57,335 nucleotides of DNA from Bacillota bacterium. GTDB taxonomy: Bacteria; Bacillota; Clostridia; Oscillospirales; Ruminococcaceae. Location: NCBI GenBank assembly GCA_023433405.1, contig JAEZCT010000043.1, positions 1-57,335 on the forward strand, in the 5' to 3' direction. Both the position numbers and the translations under genes were made by a program. This document shows positions 16,768 to 24,884 of the stretch, one piece after another. Under the pieces are notes generated by a model. That model searched no databases, was not told the origin of the DNA, and was given only the letters and a program-made list of their open reading frames with translations. Within the stretch, counting starts at the first letter, position 1. Each line of letters starts with the position of its first letter.

Positions 16768-17847
16768 TTACTGCTTCGCAACGCCTCCCGTGCTGCAATA
16801 CAGACAATCGGGGTGCTCCGGCGTTCCACCTGCAAGGTGAGGCAGGTACCGCTCCGTGTGGGTAATACAGCGCTGATTTTCACACGCAAAGGCACTTTCC
16901 GGGTCCTGGTACACACCGGGTGCGGGGGGAATATCCCCCTCAAACAGCATGAGTATAAGCGCCATGCGGGCATATACCCCGTACTTTGCCTGCTTAAAGT
17001 AAATAGCGCGAGGGTCGGTGTCCACCTCATAGGAAATCTCATCCACTCGGGGCAGGGGGTGCATGATCTTTAGGGCAAATTTAGCGGTTTCAAGCTTTTG
17101 CGCGTCCAGGGTATACACGTTCTTTTGCGCAACATACTCCGCCTCGGAGGCGAACCGCTCCTTTTGGATACGGGTCATATATAGCACATCCAGCTCAGGA
17201 ATGGCCTCCTCCAGGCTGTACACCTCCTCAAAGGGGCAGCCGTTTGCCCTGAGAATTGCGCGCAGATAGTCGGGAATGCGAAGCTCCGGCGTAGAGATAA
17301 GCACAAAGCGGTTGTTTGGGTAACGCGACATGGCCTTAAGAAAGGAATGCACCGTGCGCCCGTTTTTCAGGTCGCCGCACATACCAAGCACCAGGTTATT
17401 CAAGCGGCCCTTTTCCTGCCGCAAGGTTACAAGGTCGGTCAGGGTTTGGGTGGGGTGAAGATGCCCGCCGTCCCCCGCATTGATGACCGGACAGCTGGAA
17501 TATAGCGAGGCGGCCTTCGCGCTGCCCTCCACCGGATGCCGGATGACGAGGATATCCGCGTAGCCGCTGATAATTTTAATAGTGTCCTTGAGGCTTTCTC
17601 CCTTTGCCACGGAGGAATTGAGGGGGTTATCAAAACCAATCACCGCGCCGCCAAGGCGGTGCATCGCGGTCTGAAACGACATCTGGGTCCGGGTGGACGG
17701 CTCATAGAACAGCGTCGCCATCAGCTTGCCGGTAAGCCTGCCGTAATATGCGCCGGAATTTTGGCTGATCTCCCCCGCCAGGGCAATCAGCTTGTCCCAG
17801 CAGGATACCTGCAAATCGTCAAGGTCGATTAGATGAGGCAGATTCAT
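16768..17847 (-). CDS. pyrB: Aspartate carbamoyltransferase catalytic chain with PyrI-like zinc tail
   Basis: Condenses carbamoyl phosphate with aspartate in pyrimidine synthesis. 359 residues, about 50 longer than a plain catalytic chain. Carbamoyl-phosphate motif YEPSTRTQMSF, then DGGHLHPTQTLTDL and MHPLPRVDEI are intact. After about residue 315 a tail carries four cysteines at 322, 327, 348 and 351 (C-x4-C-x20-C-x2-C, with CENQRCITHTE and DCLYC). This is the spacing of the zinc module of the PyrI regulatory chain, without the nucleotide-binding domain. No pyrI gene is adjacent. Ribosome site AAGGAG; promoter TTGCAT-16-TAAAAT about 95 bp upstream. Confidence 0.93.
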   Translation of the reverse strand: MNLPHLIDLDDLQVSCWDKLIALAGEISQNSGAYYGRLTGKLMATLFYEPSTRTQMSFQTAMHRLGGAVIGFDNPLNSSVAKGESLKDTIKIISGYADILVIRHPVEGSAKAASLYSSCPVINAGDGGHLHPTQTLTDLVTLRQEKGRLNNLVLGMCGDLKNGRTVHSFLKAMSRYPNNRFVLISTPELRIPDYLRAILRANGCPFEEVYSLEEAIPELDVLYMTRIQKERFASEAEYVAQKNVYTLDAQKLETAKFALKIMHPLPRVDEISYEVDTDPRAIYFKQAKYGVYARMALILMLFEGDIPPAPGVYQDPESAFACENQRCITHTERYLPHLAGGTPEHPDCLYCSTGGVAKQ

Positions 17848-17942
17848 GCGGATTATTGCTCCTTTATCTAAGCCAATCCCCCCCGGCAGCGATATGCCGA
17901 CGGCTGTTGACTGTTTTTATTCAGGGCAAATTAGCCTATCTC

Positions 17943-17970
17943 ATTTTATCACAATCCCCTCTAAATGCAA
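17943..17970 (-). promoter_or_regulatory. pyrB promoter
   Basis: On the minus strand TTGCAT (17970-17965) and TAAAAT (17948-17943), 16-bp spacer. The leader that follows has only a 5-bp hairpin (CGGCA/TGCCG); no clear PyrR-type attenuator is seen. Confidence 0.7.
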
Positions 17971-18070
17971 CGTACGGAGCTAAATTTTCTGCCCGTCCTT
18001 ATTTGGGCGCGCCACGGCCACTGCCGACCCAAAAAGAAACAGACCCACACCCATAATAATCCCGTAAAAG

Positions 18071-18136
18071 CAAAAAATCGCGCGGCGGTGTAGTGCTATT
18101 TGCAATAGCATAAAAGCTCCGCTGCGCGGTTTTTTA
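18071..18136 (-). terminator. Bulged terminator hairpin
   Basis: A CCGCGCAGCGGAGC / CGCCGCGCG outer stem enclosing TGCTATT/AATAGCA, with A- or T-runs on both sides. Placed to end the minus-strand gene at 18266-18790. Confidence 0.7.
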
Positions 18137-18154
18137 ATATTTATGGGCGCCTGC

Positions 18155-18217
18155 CCCGATATTTTGCGTGTATAAAAATCAAGTGAGAAGCTTTGCTTTA
18201 TGGGTTTTCACACGGGT
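18155..18217 (-). repeat. Half copy of the 102-bp hairpin element
   Basis: GTATAAAAATCAAGTGAGAA, then GCTTTATGGGTTTTCACACG, matches the inner hairpin of the intact copies; both outer ends are missing. Confidence 0.65.
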
Positions 18218-18265
18218 CTTAGCCTGCTTTATAAATTTTCTGTGTAGCTTCGCATGAAAAAGGGT

Positions 18266-18790
18266 CTAGCTTTCTAAGCGCATGAGCAGCAGCGACGCAT
18301 CGCTGACATCCGCGTCCTCGTCCCCGTTTTCCAACCGCAGGATGCCTGTTTTGCCCGCGGGTATGCGAAACACGGCGTGCGCCGAAATTGTATCGCTCGC
18401 CCCCAGGCAGTAGGCGTTGTTCACCCGCGCGCAGCCACCTGCCAGCGCGGCCTCATCCAGCATCAGGCGCACCGCCGCCTGTGTTCCCCGGGCGGGCATT
18501 ATATGCGCGCTGACCCACACCGCATACACCGCGCCGCCTTCCAGCGTAAGCCCCAGACCATCGGTACGCAGGGCTGCACCGCCGCCGAACAGAAAATCAA
18601 AATGCACGGGCAGCGTCCTTCTCAAATCCATCTGCCCCGTTAGCTGCACGCACTGCGCAAGTCCCGCAATCTTTAACCCCTGTGTAAGCCCCAGGCTGCG
18701 CTGCTCCTCCGGCAGCTCTTGGAACTCCTGACGGTTTTCGTACCGCGCAAGGTATTCCTCCCCCGTACGGTCGCTGTTTTGTTCGGTCAC
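18266..18790 (-). CDS. Protein with TNF-like jelly-roll domain (BclA C-domain type), tentative
   Basis: 174 residues from a GTG at 18790 that follows GGGGGAT by a few bases; the frame extends to 18859 without a ribosome site. The C-terminal half reads as short beta strands (VYAVWVSAHIMPARGTQ, AHAVFRIPAGKTGILRLENG, DASLLLMRLES). This resembles the C-terminal trimerising domain of collagen-like spore/exosporium glycoproteins, whose last strand often ends in L-x-I-I-R-L. No collagen repeats and no signal peptide are present. The family assignment is by eye and uncertain; 'hypothetical protein' is the safe alternative. Confidence 0.5.
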   Translation of the reverse strand: MTEQNSDRTGEEYLARYENRQEFQELPEEQRSLGLTQGLKIAGLAQCVQLTGQMDLRRTLPVHFDFLFGGGAALRTDGLGLTLEGGAVYAVWVSAHIMPARGTQAAVRLMLDEAALAGGCARVNNAYCLGASDTISAHAVFRIPAGKTGILRLENGDEDADVSDASLLLMRLES

Positions 18791-18950
18791 GCGCCATCCC
18801 CCGTTTCTGTAGTGATACCAAACGTCAACTGTCTGCCGGCATCTTTGTAAGAAAACCAATACTACAGTGTATGCGCCAAGAATGTTCGGCTTGCCAGCCG
18901 GAACGGGAGATTTGGGCGCTTGTGTTGGATCGGTTTTTTTGAGGATAGTA

Positions 18951-19052
18951 ATACTAATCTCCTCAAAAAGAGTCGATAAAAATCCGCGTGAAAACCCATA
19001 AATTAAAGCTTTTCACTTGATTTTTATACTCTTTAAAATCGGATATTAGTAT
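18951..19052 (+). repeat. Intact 102-bp hairpin element (subfamily 1)
   Basis: Exactly 102 bp, ends ATACTAAT / ATTAGTAT, stem GTGAAAA/TTTTCAC. Nearly identical to 40571-40672 and 46836-46937. Confidence 0.92.
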
Positions 19053-19074
19053 AATATAGTAATAGTGATGATAA

Positions 19075-19110
19075 GGATAAAGAGAAGCATTAAGATGCTT
19101 CCCTTTATCC
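19075..19110 (-). terminator. Hairpin downstream of first hemerythrin
   Basis: GGATAAAG-A-GAAGCAT / ATGCTTC-CCTTTATCC, a 15- to 16-bp stem with loop TAAG. No strong T-run; probably a weak terminator or mRNA-stabilising hairpin. Confidence 0.55.
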
Positions 19111-19188
19111 TAGCGCTTTACTCTGCTTTTGGCCTATACTGCTATCCTTTTTTAAAGAGTGTACTGCATTAAGAATTGCGGCACCCGC

Positions 19189-19581
19189 CTATTTGATATA
19201 CCGGGTAATCTCCGAATCCACATTCTTAATGTGGTTTACCAGCCACCCCGAAAGGATGGTGTTCATCTTAGCCACCATTGCCACGGTTGGCCCTGTTGCA
19301 TGAAACTCCTGCTTGAGGCTTGCGACCTGTACCTTAAAATCCTCATGCATGTGCTTATGCTCTTCACATTTCGGGTAGCCGCAGTTTTTTTGCACCACCT
19401 CTTCATCTGCGAAGTGTTTTGCTGCATACTGCACTAAAAAATCCAACGTCTTCCCAATTTCCTGCCTGCCTTTGCCTTGGGCGCAGGCCGCAAACAATAC
19501 GTCTACCGCATCGAATAGCGTCTTATGCTGCTCGTCGATTTGCGGCACACCAATCTTCAAGCCTTCATTCCAGGATGGCAC
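19189..19581 (-). CDS. Bacteriohemerythrin 1
   Basis: Soluble 130-residue di-iron oxygen-binding four-helix bundle. The ligand set is complete by eye: the His of DEQHKTLFD, the His and Glu of KHFADEEV, the two His of HKHMHEDF, and the His and Asp of NHIKNVDSEI. It is a close paralogue of the gene at 19870-20271, with a 102-bp element between them. In anaerobes such proteins are thought to bind O2 for delivery, sensing or detoxification; the role here is inferred. Start MPSWNEGLKIG is typical. Confidence 0.95.
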   Translation of the reverse strand: MPSWNEGLKIGVPQIDEQHKTLFDAVDVLFAACAQGKGRQEIGKTLDFLVQYAAKHFADEEVVQKNCGYPKCEEHKHMHEDFKVQVASLKQEFHATGPTVAMVAKMNTILSGWLVNHIKNVDSEITRYIK

Positions 19582-19628
19582 AATAGTTCTCCCCCTTTGT
19601 CATTCACAAAATATTTTATATTCTTCTT

Positions 19629-19731
19629 ATACTATTATCCGATTAAAAAGTATATAAAAAATCAAGCCAACACTTTATTATATGGGTTTTGACGCAGATT
19701 TTTTATAAATACTTTCCTCGGAAAATGGTAT
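19629..19731 (-). repeat. 103-bp hairpin element (subfamily 2-like, decayed)
   Basis: Starts ATACTATTATCCGATTAAAA and ends AATGGTAT; inner stem GCCAACAC/GTTTTGAC with mismatches. It lies between the two hemerythrin genes. Confidence 0.8.
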
Positions 19732-19869
19732 TAAAAACCTACCGCCGTAAGTGTCGCAATATTATGCTTGCCGCGTGCCTGCAAAAAGGGATTGCCGCCA
19801 CGCGGCTTTTTTGTGAGCTGCTATCCTTACGGTTTGGCGATATTCACGCACACTGCGTTTGTCTGTTAA

Positions 19870-20271
19870 TTATTTTGCTTTGTTTGCGTACTGCGCAATC
19901 TCTGTATCCACATGCTTGATATGGCTAATCAGCCAGCCGGAAAGCAGACTGTTCATCTTGGATACGGTTAGAACGCTGGGACCGTTGGTCTGGATCTCCT
20001 TTTTCAGCTCTGCAACCTGTTTTTTGTAGTCCTCATGGATCTGCTTATGCTCGGCGCATTTGGGGTAGCCGCAGGCCTTTTGCAGCACCTCCTCGTCAGC
20101 AAAATGCTTCGCCACATAACCCTCCAAGAAATCAAGGGTTTTCGTAACCTCCTGTCTCCCCTTGCCCTGCGAGCAGGCGGCAAATAGGTCGTCCATTGCG
20201 TCAAAGAGGGTTTTGTGCTGATCATCAATCAGGTTTACGCCAATTTTAAAGCTGTTGTCCCATGTCGGCAT
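19870..20271 (-). CDS. Bacteriohemerythrin 2
   Basis: 133-residue paralogue of the downstream gene, sharing the metal ligands (DDQHKTLFD, KHFADEEV, HKQIHEDY, SHIKHVDTEI) and the Cys pair CGYPKC. The ATG at 20271 is preferred because AAAGGAG lies 9 bases before it; the ATG at 20280 would overlap that site. Together the genes form a tandem duplication on one strand with separate upstream regions. Predicted cytoplasmic O2/NO-binding protein. Confidence 0.95.
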   Translation of the reverse strand: MPTWDNSFKIGVNLIDDQHKTLFDAMDDLFAACSQGKGRQEVTKTLDFLEGYVAKHFADEEVLQKACGYPKCAEHKQIHEDYKKQVAELKKEIQTNGPSVLTVSKMNSLLSGWLISHIKHVDTEIAQYANKAK

Positions 20272-20315
20272 GTTTTGCATCTCCTTTTTTGTCTATTTTT
20301 GTCGTGTGCAGTTTA

Positions 20316-20348
20316 TAAAAAAGCGCCGGAAGTAACGTTCCGACGCTT
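20316..20348 (-). terminator. Intrinsic terminator of prs
   Basis: On the minus strand AAGCGTCGGAAC / GTTACTTCCGGCGCTT (stem about 10 bp) followed by TTTTTTAT; downstream of the prs stop. Confidence 0.75.
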
Positions 20349-20497
20349 AATTTGGTTCTTCGCAAATTTTAAGCTTAGACGCAACTTTTTCGCCTGAAAA
20401 CCTGAAGGTAATCATTAAGCCATCACTTTTCAAGCTACTGGGAGGCGTGCGTTTATTTGCTTTGTAAGAAAAACCGGGTAAAAAATATAATATTATA

Positions 20498-21688
20498 CTA
20501 TTTTCCTTCGCGGCTGCGCACCCGCTCAAGCAAGTCTCTGATGCGGTTGGAGGGGTTTAGCAGCTCGCTGATAGACTGGTCGTAGTTAAGGCGGTCAATT
20601 AACAGCGCAAGGTATTTTGCCATATCCACCTCTTTGTACCACGGGCGTTTTTTCAGCTCCTCGGTGCGGTACACAAGGTTTGTGGTGTACACACGGTCAA
20701 TCAGACCGTCGGCATAGGCCTTATCAAAGTTCGCAAGCCCTTCGCAAAACAGACCGAAGGAAACGCATACAAAGATACGTCCCGCCTTTTTTTCTTTGAG
20801 CTGGCAGGCTATCTCCAGTACCGAGTCTCCGGAGGAGATCATGTCGTCGATGATAATAAGATCCTTGCCCTCCACATTCGCGCCTAAAAACTCATGGGCA
20901 ACAATCGGGTTGCGGCCCTGCACAATGGTGGAATAATCCCGCCGCTTATAAAACATGCCAAGGTCAACGCTCAAAAGGGAGGAATAGTAGATGCTGCGCG
21001 CCATGCCGCCCTCATCGGGCGAGATAACCATAAGCTTGTCTTTGTCAAAGCGGATATCCTCCGCGTCATTGACGATGGCCTTTAAAAACTGATAGGAGGG
21101 CATAATATTATCAAAACCGCTGAGCGGTATGGCGTTGTGTACCCGGGCATCGTGCGCGTCAAACGTGATGATGTTATCCACACCCATGTTGGAAAGCTCC
21201 TGCAGCATGAGCGCACAGTCCAGAGATTCGCGGGAGGTGCGGCGGTGCTGTCTGCCCTCGTAGAGCATGGGCATAATGACGGTAATACGGCGAGCCTTGC
21301 CGCCTGCCGCGGCGATGATTCGCTTTAAATCCTGATAATGGTCATCGGGACTCATGGGAACATTGCGGCCGTACATGGTGTACTCTACTCCGTAATTGAA
21401 CATGTCACACAGGATATACAAATCGTGACCCCGAATGGACTGACGAATGAGGCCTTTGGCCTCGCCGGTGCCAAACCTGGGACAAAGCGCCTTAATTTTA
21501 AAGCTATCGAGCAGATAGCCCGGCACCTCTATTTCAGGGTTGAGCTCGTTATGACGCTCAAGCCGCCATTTGGTAAGATAGCTGTCCACCCTGTCGGTAA
21601 TCTCCTCGCAGCCCCGCATTCCAACAATGCCAAGTGTTCCAACGGGGATTTCGACCACCTTACATTCGTGACCGTCAATATAATCCAT
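20498..21688 (-). CDS. prs: Ribose-phosphate pyrophosphokinase, long clostridial form
   Basis: Makes PRPP for nucleotide, His and Trp synthesis. 396 residues against about 315 for the classical enzyme; extra sequence lies at both ends. The core motifs are present in divergent form: FGTGEAKGLIRQSIRGHDLY, MPMLYEGRQHRRTSRESL, FDAHDARVHNAIP (catalytic HDAR region), VISPDEGGMARS and the PRPP loop IIIDDMISSGDSVLE. The ATG at 21688 is chosen because GGGAGG lies about 10 bases upstream; the upstream in-frame TTG overlaps that site. A terminator follows. Confidence 0.9.
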   Translation of the reverse strand: MDYIDGHECKVVEIPVGTLGIVGMRGCEEITDRVDSYLTKWRLERHNELNPEIEVPGYLLDSFKIKALCPRFGTGEAKGLIRQSIRGHDLYILCDMFNYGVEYTMYGRNVPMSPDDHYQDLKRIIAAAGGKARRITVIMPMLYEGRQHRRTSRESLDCALMLQELSNMGVDNIITFDAHDARVHNAIPLSGFDNIMPSYQFLKAIVNDAEDIRFDKDKLMVISPDEGGMARSIYYSSLLSVDLGMFYKRRDYSTIVQGRNPIVAHEFLGANVEGKDLIIIDDMISSGDSVLEIACQLKEKKAGRIFVCVSFGLFCEGLANFDKAYADGLIDRVYTTNLVYRTEELKKRPWYKEVDMAKYLALLIDRLNYDQSISELLNPSNRIRDLLERVRSREGK

Positions 21689-22347
21689 CGACACAAAACC
21701 TCCCAAGACACATCTTATATTTAATTTTAGCTATACCCATACCGCTTAAACAGTAAATTTGGCCTTGTTTGAAAAATCCATTCGCCTTTCCTTTTTGACT
21801 CTTAGCAGATTAAAAAATAGATTACTCCTCGTTTGATGAAAAACTGAAAATAAAAGCTATCATTCATGGTTGCTGTCTCGTGATTTTTCATTCTTCAAAC
21901 AATGCCCGGTACAGTGCAGCCGGAAAAAAGGGAAACACCCAAACAGCCGCGTACCACCCTTTTTCGGCCTTCCCACTGCCATGGCATGAGGAAAGCGCGA
22001 ACAAGCCTGTGACTGTTTCGCGCACTGTAATACTAATCGCCTCAAAAAGAGTAGCATTGCAGATAAAAATCTGCGTGAAAACCCATAAACGAAAGCGTCT
22101 AACTTGATTTTATACATGCCGCCCTTTTAAACCGGTTACTGGTATAAGAAATATGAAAAAGAATGCCTGTCTATTTCTGCATTACAATACCGTAAACACT
22201 CATTGTTTTCTCTTTCACATGACCTTGTTTCCCATGATTAAATTTTACACAGCTTTGACATGCTTGTCAACAACCCATCGCCGCGCAAGGCCGCCAATGT
22301 TGACCGCCACACGGGTTTACCGGGCAACTTTCCAGCTTTTGCGCGGT
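21689..22347. other. Gap between prs and nucleoside phosphorylase
   Basis: 660 bp holding one diverged hairpin element (22030-22145). The rest is AT-rich or of mixed composition with no recognised gene, tRNA or clear promoter. A minus-strand open stretch at 21900-22020 has no family resemblance and no good start. Confidence 0.4.
22030..22145 (+). repeat. Diverged hairpin element, 116 bp
   Basis: Ends ATACTAAT and TACTGGTAT, interior CGTGAAAACCCATAAACGAA and CTTGATTTTATAC; the stem has lost pairing and gained an insertion. Confidence 0.75.
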
Positions 22348-23130
22348 CTAGCGCTCAATGGCTTTTCGCGCCGCCAAATCCTTGGCAATCAGCGCGCGTA
22401 TGGCCTGCGCGCCTGTGTGGACGGCAAGCCCCGTATCCATACTCTCCGCGTTTCCAAGCCCCGCCGCCGCCCGCTCCTGGTTCCAAATGCAGTGCAGCAC
22501 AGCGCCCGCGCGCGCGCCCAGTGAGGCGGCGACGCAAAACAGCGCCGCGCATTCCATCTCCGACGCAAGACATCCCGCCCCACGCCACGCGTTCCACTTG
22601 CTTTGCAGCTCGTAGCCAACGGGCATCCGCGCGGGGGAATGCTGCCCATAAAAGGAATCCTTGCTTTGGGCAACCCCGGTGTGGCAGCGGGCGCCCAGCT
22701 CCCTTGCCGCCTCCAGAATGGCCAGTGTCACGCCAAAATCGGCGGCGGCCGGGTACTCTATCGGCAGGTACTCCCTGGAGGTACCCTCCATGCGCACCGC
22801 GGCGGTTACGGCAATCAGGTCGCCTGCCAATACCTCGGTCTGCATCCCCCCACAGGTCCCCACGCGCACAAAGGTGCGAGCCCCCGCCATGTACAGCTCC
22901 TCTGCCGCTATGGCGGCAGAGGGCCCCCCAATACCGGTGGAGGTGACCAGCACCCGCTCCCCCAGCAGTGTGCCCGCCCATGTGGTGTACTCCCTGTGCT
23001 GTGCGACAAACTCCGGGAGGTCAAGGCAGGCGGCTATCTGCTCTACCCTGCCGGGGTCTCCGGGCAAAAGCGCATACCGCGCACCCTGCTCCTTTGCAAA
23101 ACCCAAATGAAATAGCCTGTTCTCATTCAT
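22348..23130 (-). CDS. Nucleoside phosphorylase (uridine phosphorylase type)
   Basis: 260-residue enzyme of the PNP/UDP phosphorylase family I, splitting nucleosides with phosphate for salvage. Visible motifs are ARYALLPGDPGRVEQIA (phosphate site), VTSTGIGGPSAAIAAEEL, FVRVGTCGGMQTEV and the substrate-binding LASEMECAALFCVA. These resemble uridine phosphorylase more than purine enzymes, although specificity can shift within the family. No operon partner is seen; corA lies upstream on the same strand behind a terminator. Confidence 0.92.
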   Translation of the reverse strand: MNENRLFHLGFAKEQGARYALLPGDPGRVEQIAACLDLPEFVAQHREYTTWAGTLLGERVLVTSTGIGGPSAAIAAEELYMAGARTFVRVGTCGGMQTEVLAGDLIAVTAAVRMEGTSREYLPIEYPAAADFGVTLAILEAARELGARCHTGVAQSKDSFYGQHSPARMPVGYELQSKWNAWRGAGCLASEMECAALFCVAASLGARAGAVLHCIWNQERAAAGLGNAESMDTGLAVHTGAQAIRALIAKDLAARKAIER

Positions 23131-23167
23131 ACTTGCCCATCCTCTCCTTTATTCTGTAAAAAATCAG

Positions 23168-23205
23168 AAAGACCCCCACGCCGAAACGCGGCGAAAGGGT
23201 CTTTT
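23168..23205 (-). terminator. Intrinsic terminator of corA
   Basis: AAAGACCC...GGGTCTTT with inner CGCCG/CGGCG; on the minus strand it leads into a short T-rich run. Confidence 0.75.
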
Positions 23206-23213
23206 AACATGCG

Positions 23214-24140
23214 CTAAAACAGGTTCTTCTTTTTTAATATCAGCCCGATGACTGCCATCGCGACCACCGAAACCCCAATGGGAAACCAGAAGTTTGCAAG
23301 AGGCAGGTTGGTCACGTTCATGCCGTAAAAGCTTGAGATAATGGTGGGAATGGACATTACAATCGTAATGGAGGTGAGCGCCTTCATGACAATATTTAAG
23401 TTGTTGGAGATAATGGAGGCAAAGGCGTCCATCGTGCCCGAGAGCACGTCGGAGTAGATGCCCGACATCTCAATGGCCTGCTTAATCTCAATAAGCACAT
23501 CCTCTAAAAGGTCTCTGTCCTCATCATAAAGCTTAATAAACCGGCCGCGCAGTATCTTTTCCAGCGTCAGGTCGTTTGCCTTTAGGGAGGTGGAAAAATA
23601 CACAAGGGATTTTTCAAGACCAAGAAGCTGGATAAGCTCCTTATTCTTCATGGATTTGTGAAGCTGCTGCTCCATCAGGTGCGATATCTTATCAATCTGT
23701 TTAAGATAAATGAGGTACCGTGTGGCGATGCGCAGCATTAGCGTCAGAAAAAAACGGGTGCGCAGATGGGTCTGCACATTCTTTACCATGTTGCCCTCAA
23801 ACTCCGAGAGTACGGCGTTCTCCCGCAGCGAGATGGTGAAAACCACCTTGTTGGAGATGATCACGCCGATGGGCATGGTGGTGTATTGTATGGTATTCTC
23901 ACTTTGCTTTTCCGCCATGGGTACGTCAACGATCACCAGCGTCTGATCGTCCTCCGAATCTATGCGGGAGGTTTCTTCCTCATCCAGCGCACTGCGTACA
24001 AAGCCGGAATCGAGCTTAAGGGTATCCACCAAAAAGGTAATCTCCTGCTCGGTGGGGCTAACAACGTTAACCCAGCAGCCGTCCTCAATCTTGTCGAGGG
24101 TTACAATGCGGGAATCTTCGGTTTTGAGGTAAGTAATCAA
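23214..24140 (-). CDS. corA: CorA-family magnesium/divalent cation channel
   Basis: Pentameric inner-membrane Mg2+ channel family. About 308 residues: a large N-terminal cytoplasmic domain (WVNVVSPTEQEI...), a long stalk helix, and two C-terminal membrane helices with the signature YGMNV loop between them (SITIVMSIPTIISSFYGMNV) and a basic end KKKNLF. The TTG at 24140 is chosen because AAGGAG lies 8 bases before it; GTG (24149) and TTG (24146) starts are too close to it. A leader of about 310 nt with strong hairpins precedes the gene, suggesting regulation at RNA level. Confidence 0.93.
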   Translation of the reverse strand: MITYLKTEDSRIVTLDKIEDGCWVNVVSPTEQEITFLVDTLKLDSGFVRSALDEEETSRIDSEDDQTLVIVDVPMAEKQSENTIQYTTMPIGVIISNKVVFTISLRENAVLSEFEGNMVKNVQTHLRTRFFLTLMLRIATRYLIYLKQIDKISHLMEQQLHKSMKNKELIQLLGLEKSLVYFSTSLKANDLTLEKILRGRFIKLYDEDRDLLEDVLIEIKQAIEMSGIYSDVLSGTMDAFASIISNNLNIVMKALTSITIVMSIPTIISSFYGMNVTNLPLANFWFPIGVSVVAMAVIGLILKKKNLF

Positions 24141-24149
24141 CGGCAACAC

Positions 24150-24462
24150 TCCTTAGAGCGCACCCGGGCGGATAAGACCCGGCGCACTGTTGAGCTGCGG
24201 CAGCAGACAGGCGGCAGGCGCCGTGCTTGCGGTCCGCGCAATCGTTAAAACTTCGAGGGCTTCCAGGATCGGGACTCACAGGCGCCACCTCCATGATATA
24301 TAACATTCTGCTGCCGCTTTCGCCATCCGTGCAAACGGATGAGAGCGGCGCCAAGGATTCTCCCCCCACAATTTTACGCCGCGAAATCGCCTGCTGTTCC
24401 CGCTGTAAGAAAACAGGCGCGCGCTGTTCTGTGTTTACAGGCTGCAGAAAAAGAATCATCCG
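24150..24462 (-). promoter_or_regulatory. Long structured 5' leader of corA
   Basis: About 310 nt between the promoter and the start codon. A strong hairpin near 24346-24306 pairs GCCGCT with AGCGGC around CATCCG/CGGATG. GGCGCC recurs at three places along the leader (near 24350, 24285 and 24219), giving alternative pairings. The M-box (ykoK) and yybP-ykoY consensus sequences as I remember them are not recognisable. No terminator T-run is seen before the ribosome site, so control might be at translation. Confidence 0.5.
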
Positions 24463-24467
24463 CATTT

Positions 24468-24495
24468 ATTATAGCATATAAAGCGGCAAAATCAA
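24468..24495 (-). promoter_or_regulatory. corA promoter
   Basis: Minus strand TTGATT (24495-24490) and TATAAT (24473-24468), 16-bp spacer. Confidence 0.7.
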
Positions 24496-24762
24496 GAGGT
24501 ATCCAACAAAAAATCGACTCTATCCGCAATAAGCGCCGATAACAGAACCTCACAGCGCTTAATCAGCGCATATAACCAAATTGAAGCTACAAACGCACAT
24601 TTTTTATTACGATGCATACAACATACGGTTATTATTTCCCAATAGCGCCCGTCCCATTCCATGCTTTTCCATATGCTACGAAATAAGTATTCGCATTTTT
24701 CCAATGTTCAATTTTTGTTGAGCTGTAAATACTACAATTTATTAGGGGGGTAATAGAGCTAT
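24496..24762. other. AT-rich spacer without recognised content
   Basis: No convincing gene, RNA or promoter seen; minus-strand open frames here have no family resemblance. Confidence 0.3.
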
Positions 24763-24881
24763 CCCCGTAAACCCTAGCGCCAAAATAGCCTTGTGTGGCA
24801 GGTGTGGGAAAAAAGGAAGAACTACAGACCAGGGCGAAAAGCAAGGGCAAAATACGGGGGGCATCAGGATTTTGCCGAAGG
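24763..24881 (+). repeat. Dispersed repeat B, copy 2
   Basis: About 119 bp matching 12187-12303. It contains AAAGCAAGGGCAAA at 24838-24851, whose exact reverse complement TTTGCCCTTGCTTT occurs at 25004-25017, giving a large inverted repeat with the following hairpin cluster. Confidence 0.85.
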
Positions 24882-24884
24882 GTA

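Noticed and set aside
22355..22981. Gly/Arg-rich frames overlapping the nucleoside phosphorylase on both strands
   Set aside because: Low-complexity translations of GC-rich codons in the wrong frame.
24150..24462. M-box magnesium riboswitch upstream of corA
   Set aside because: The conserved M-box blocks as I know them were not found by eye, so I report only an unclassified structured leader.
24632..24850. Minus-strand 72-codon frame across repeat B
   Set aside because: It reads through a dispersed non-coding repeat; the other copy at 12187 does not preserve this frame cleanly.
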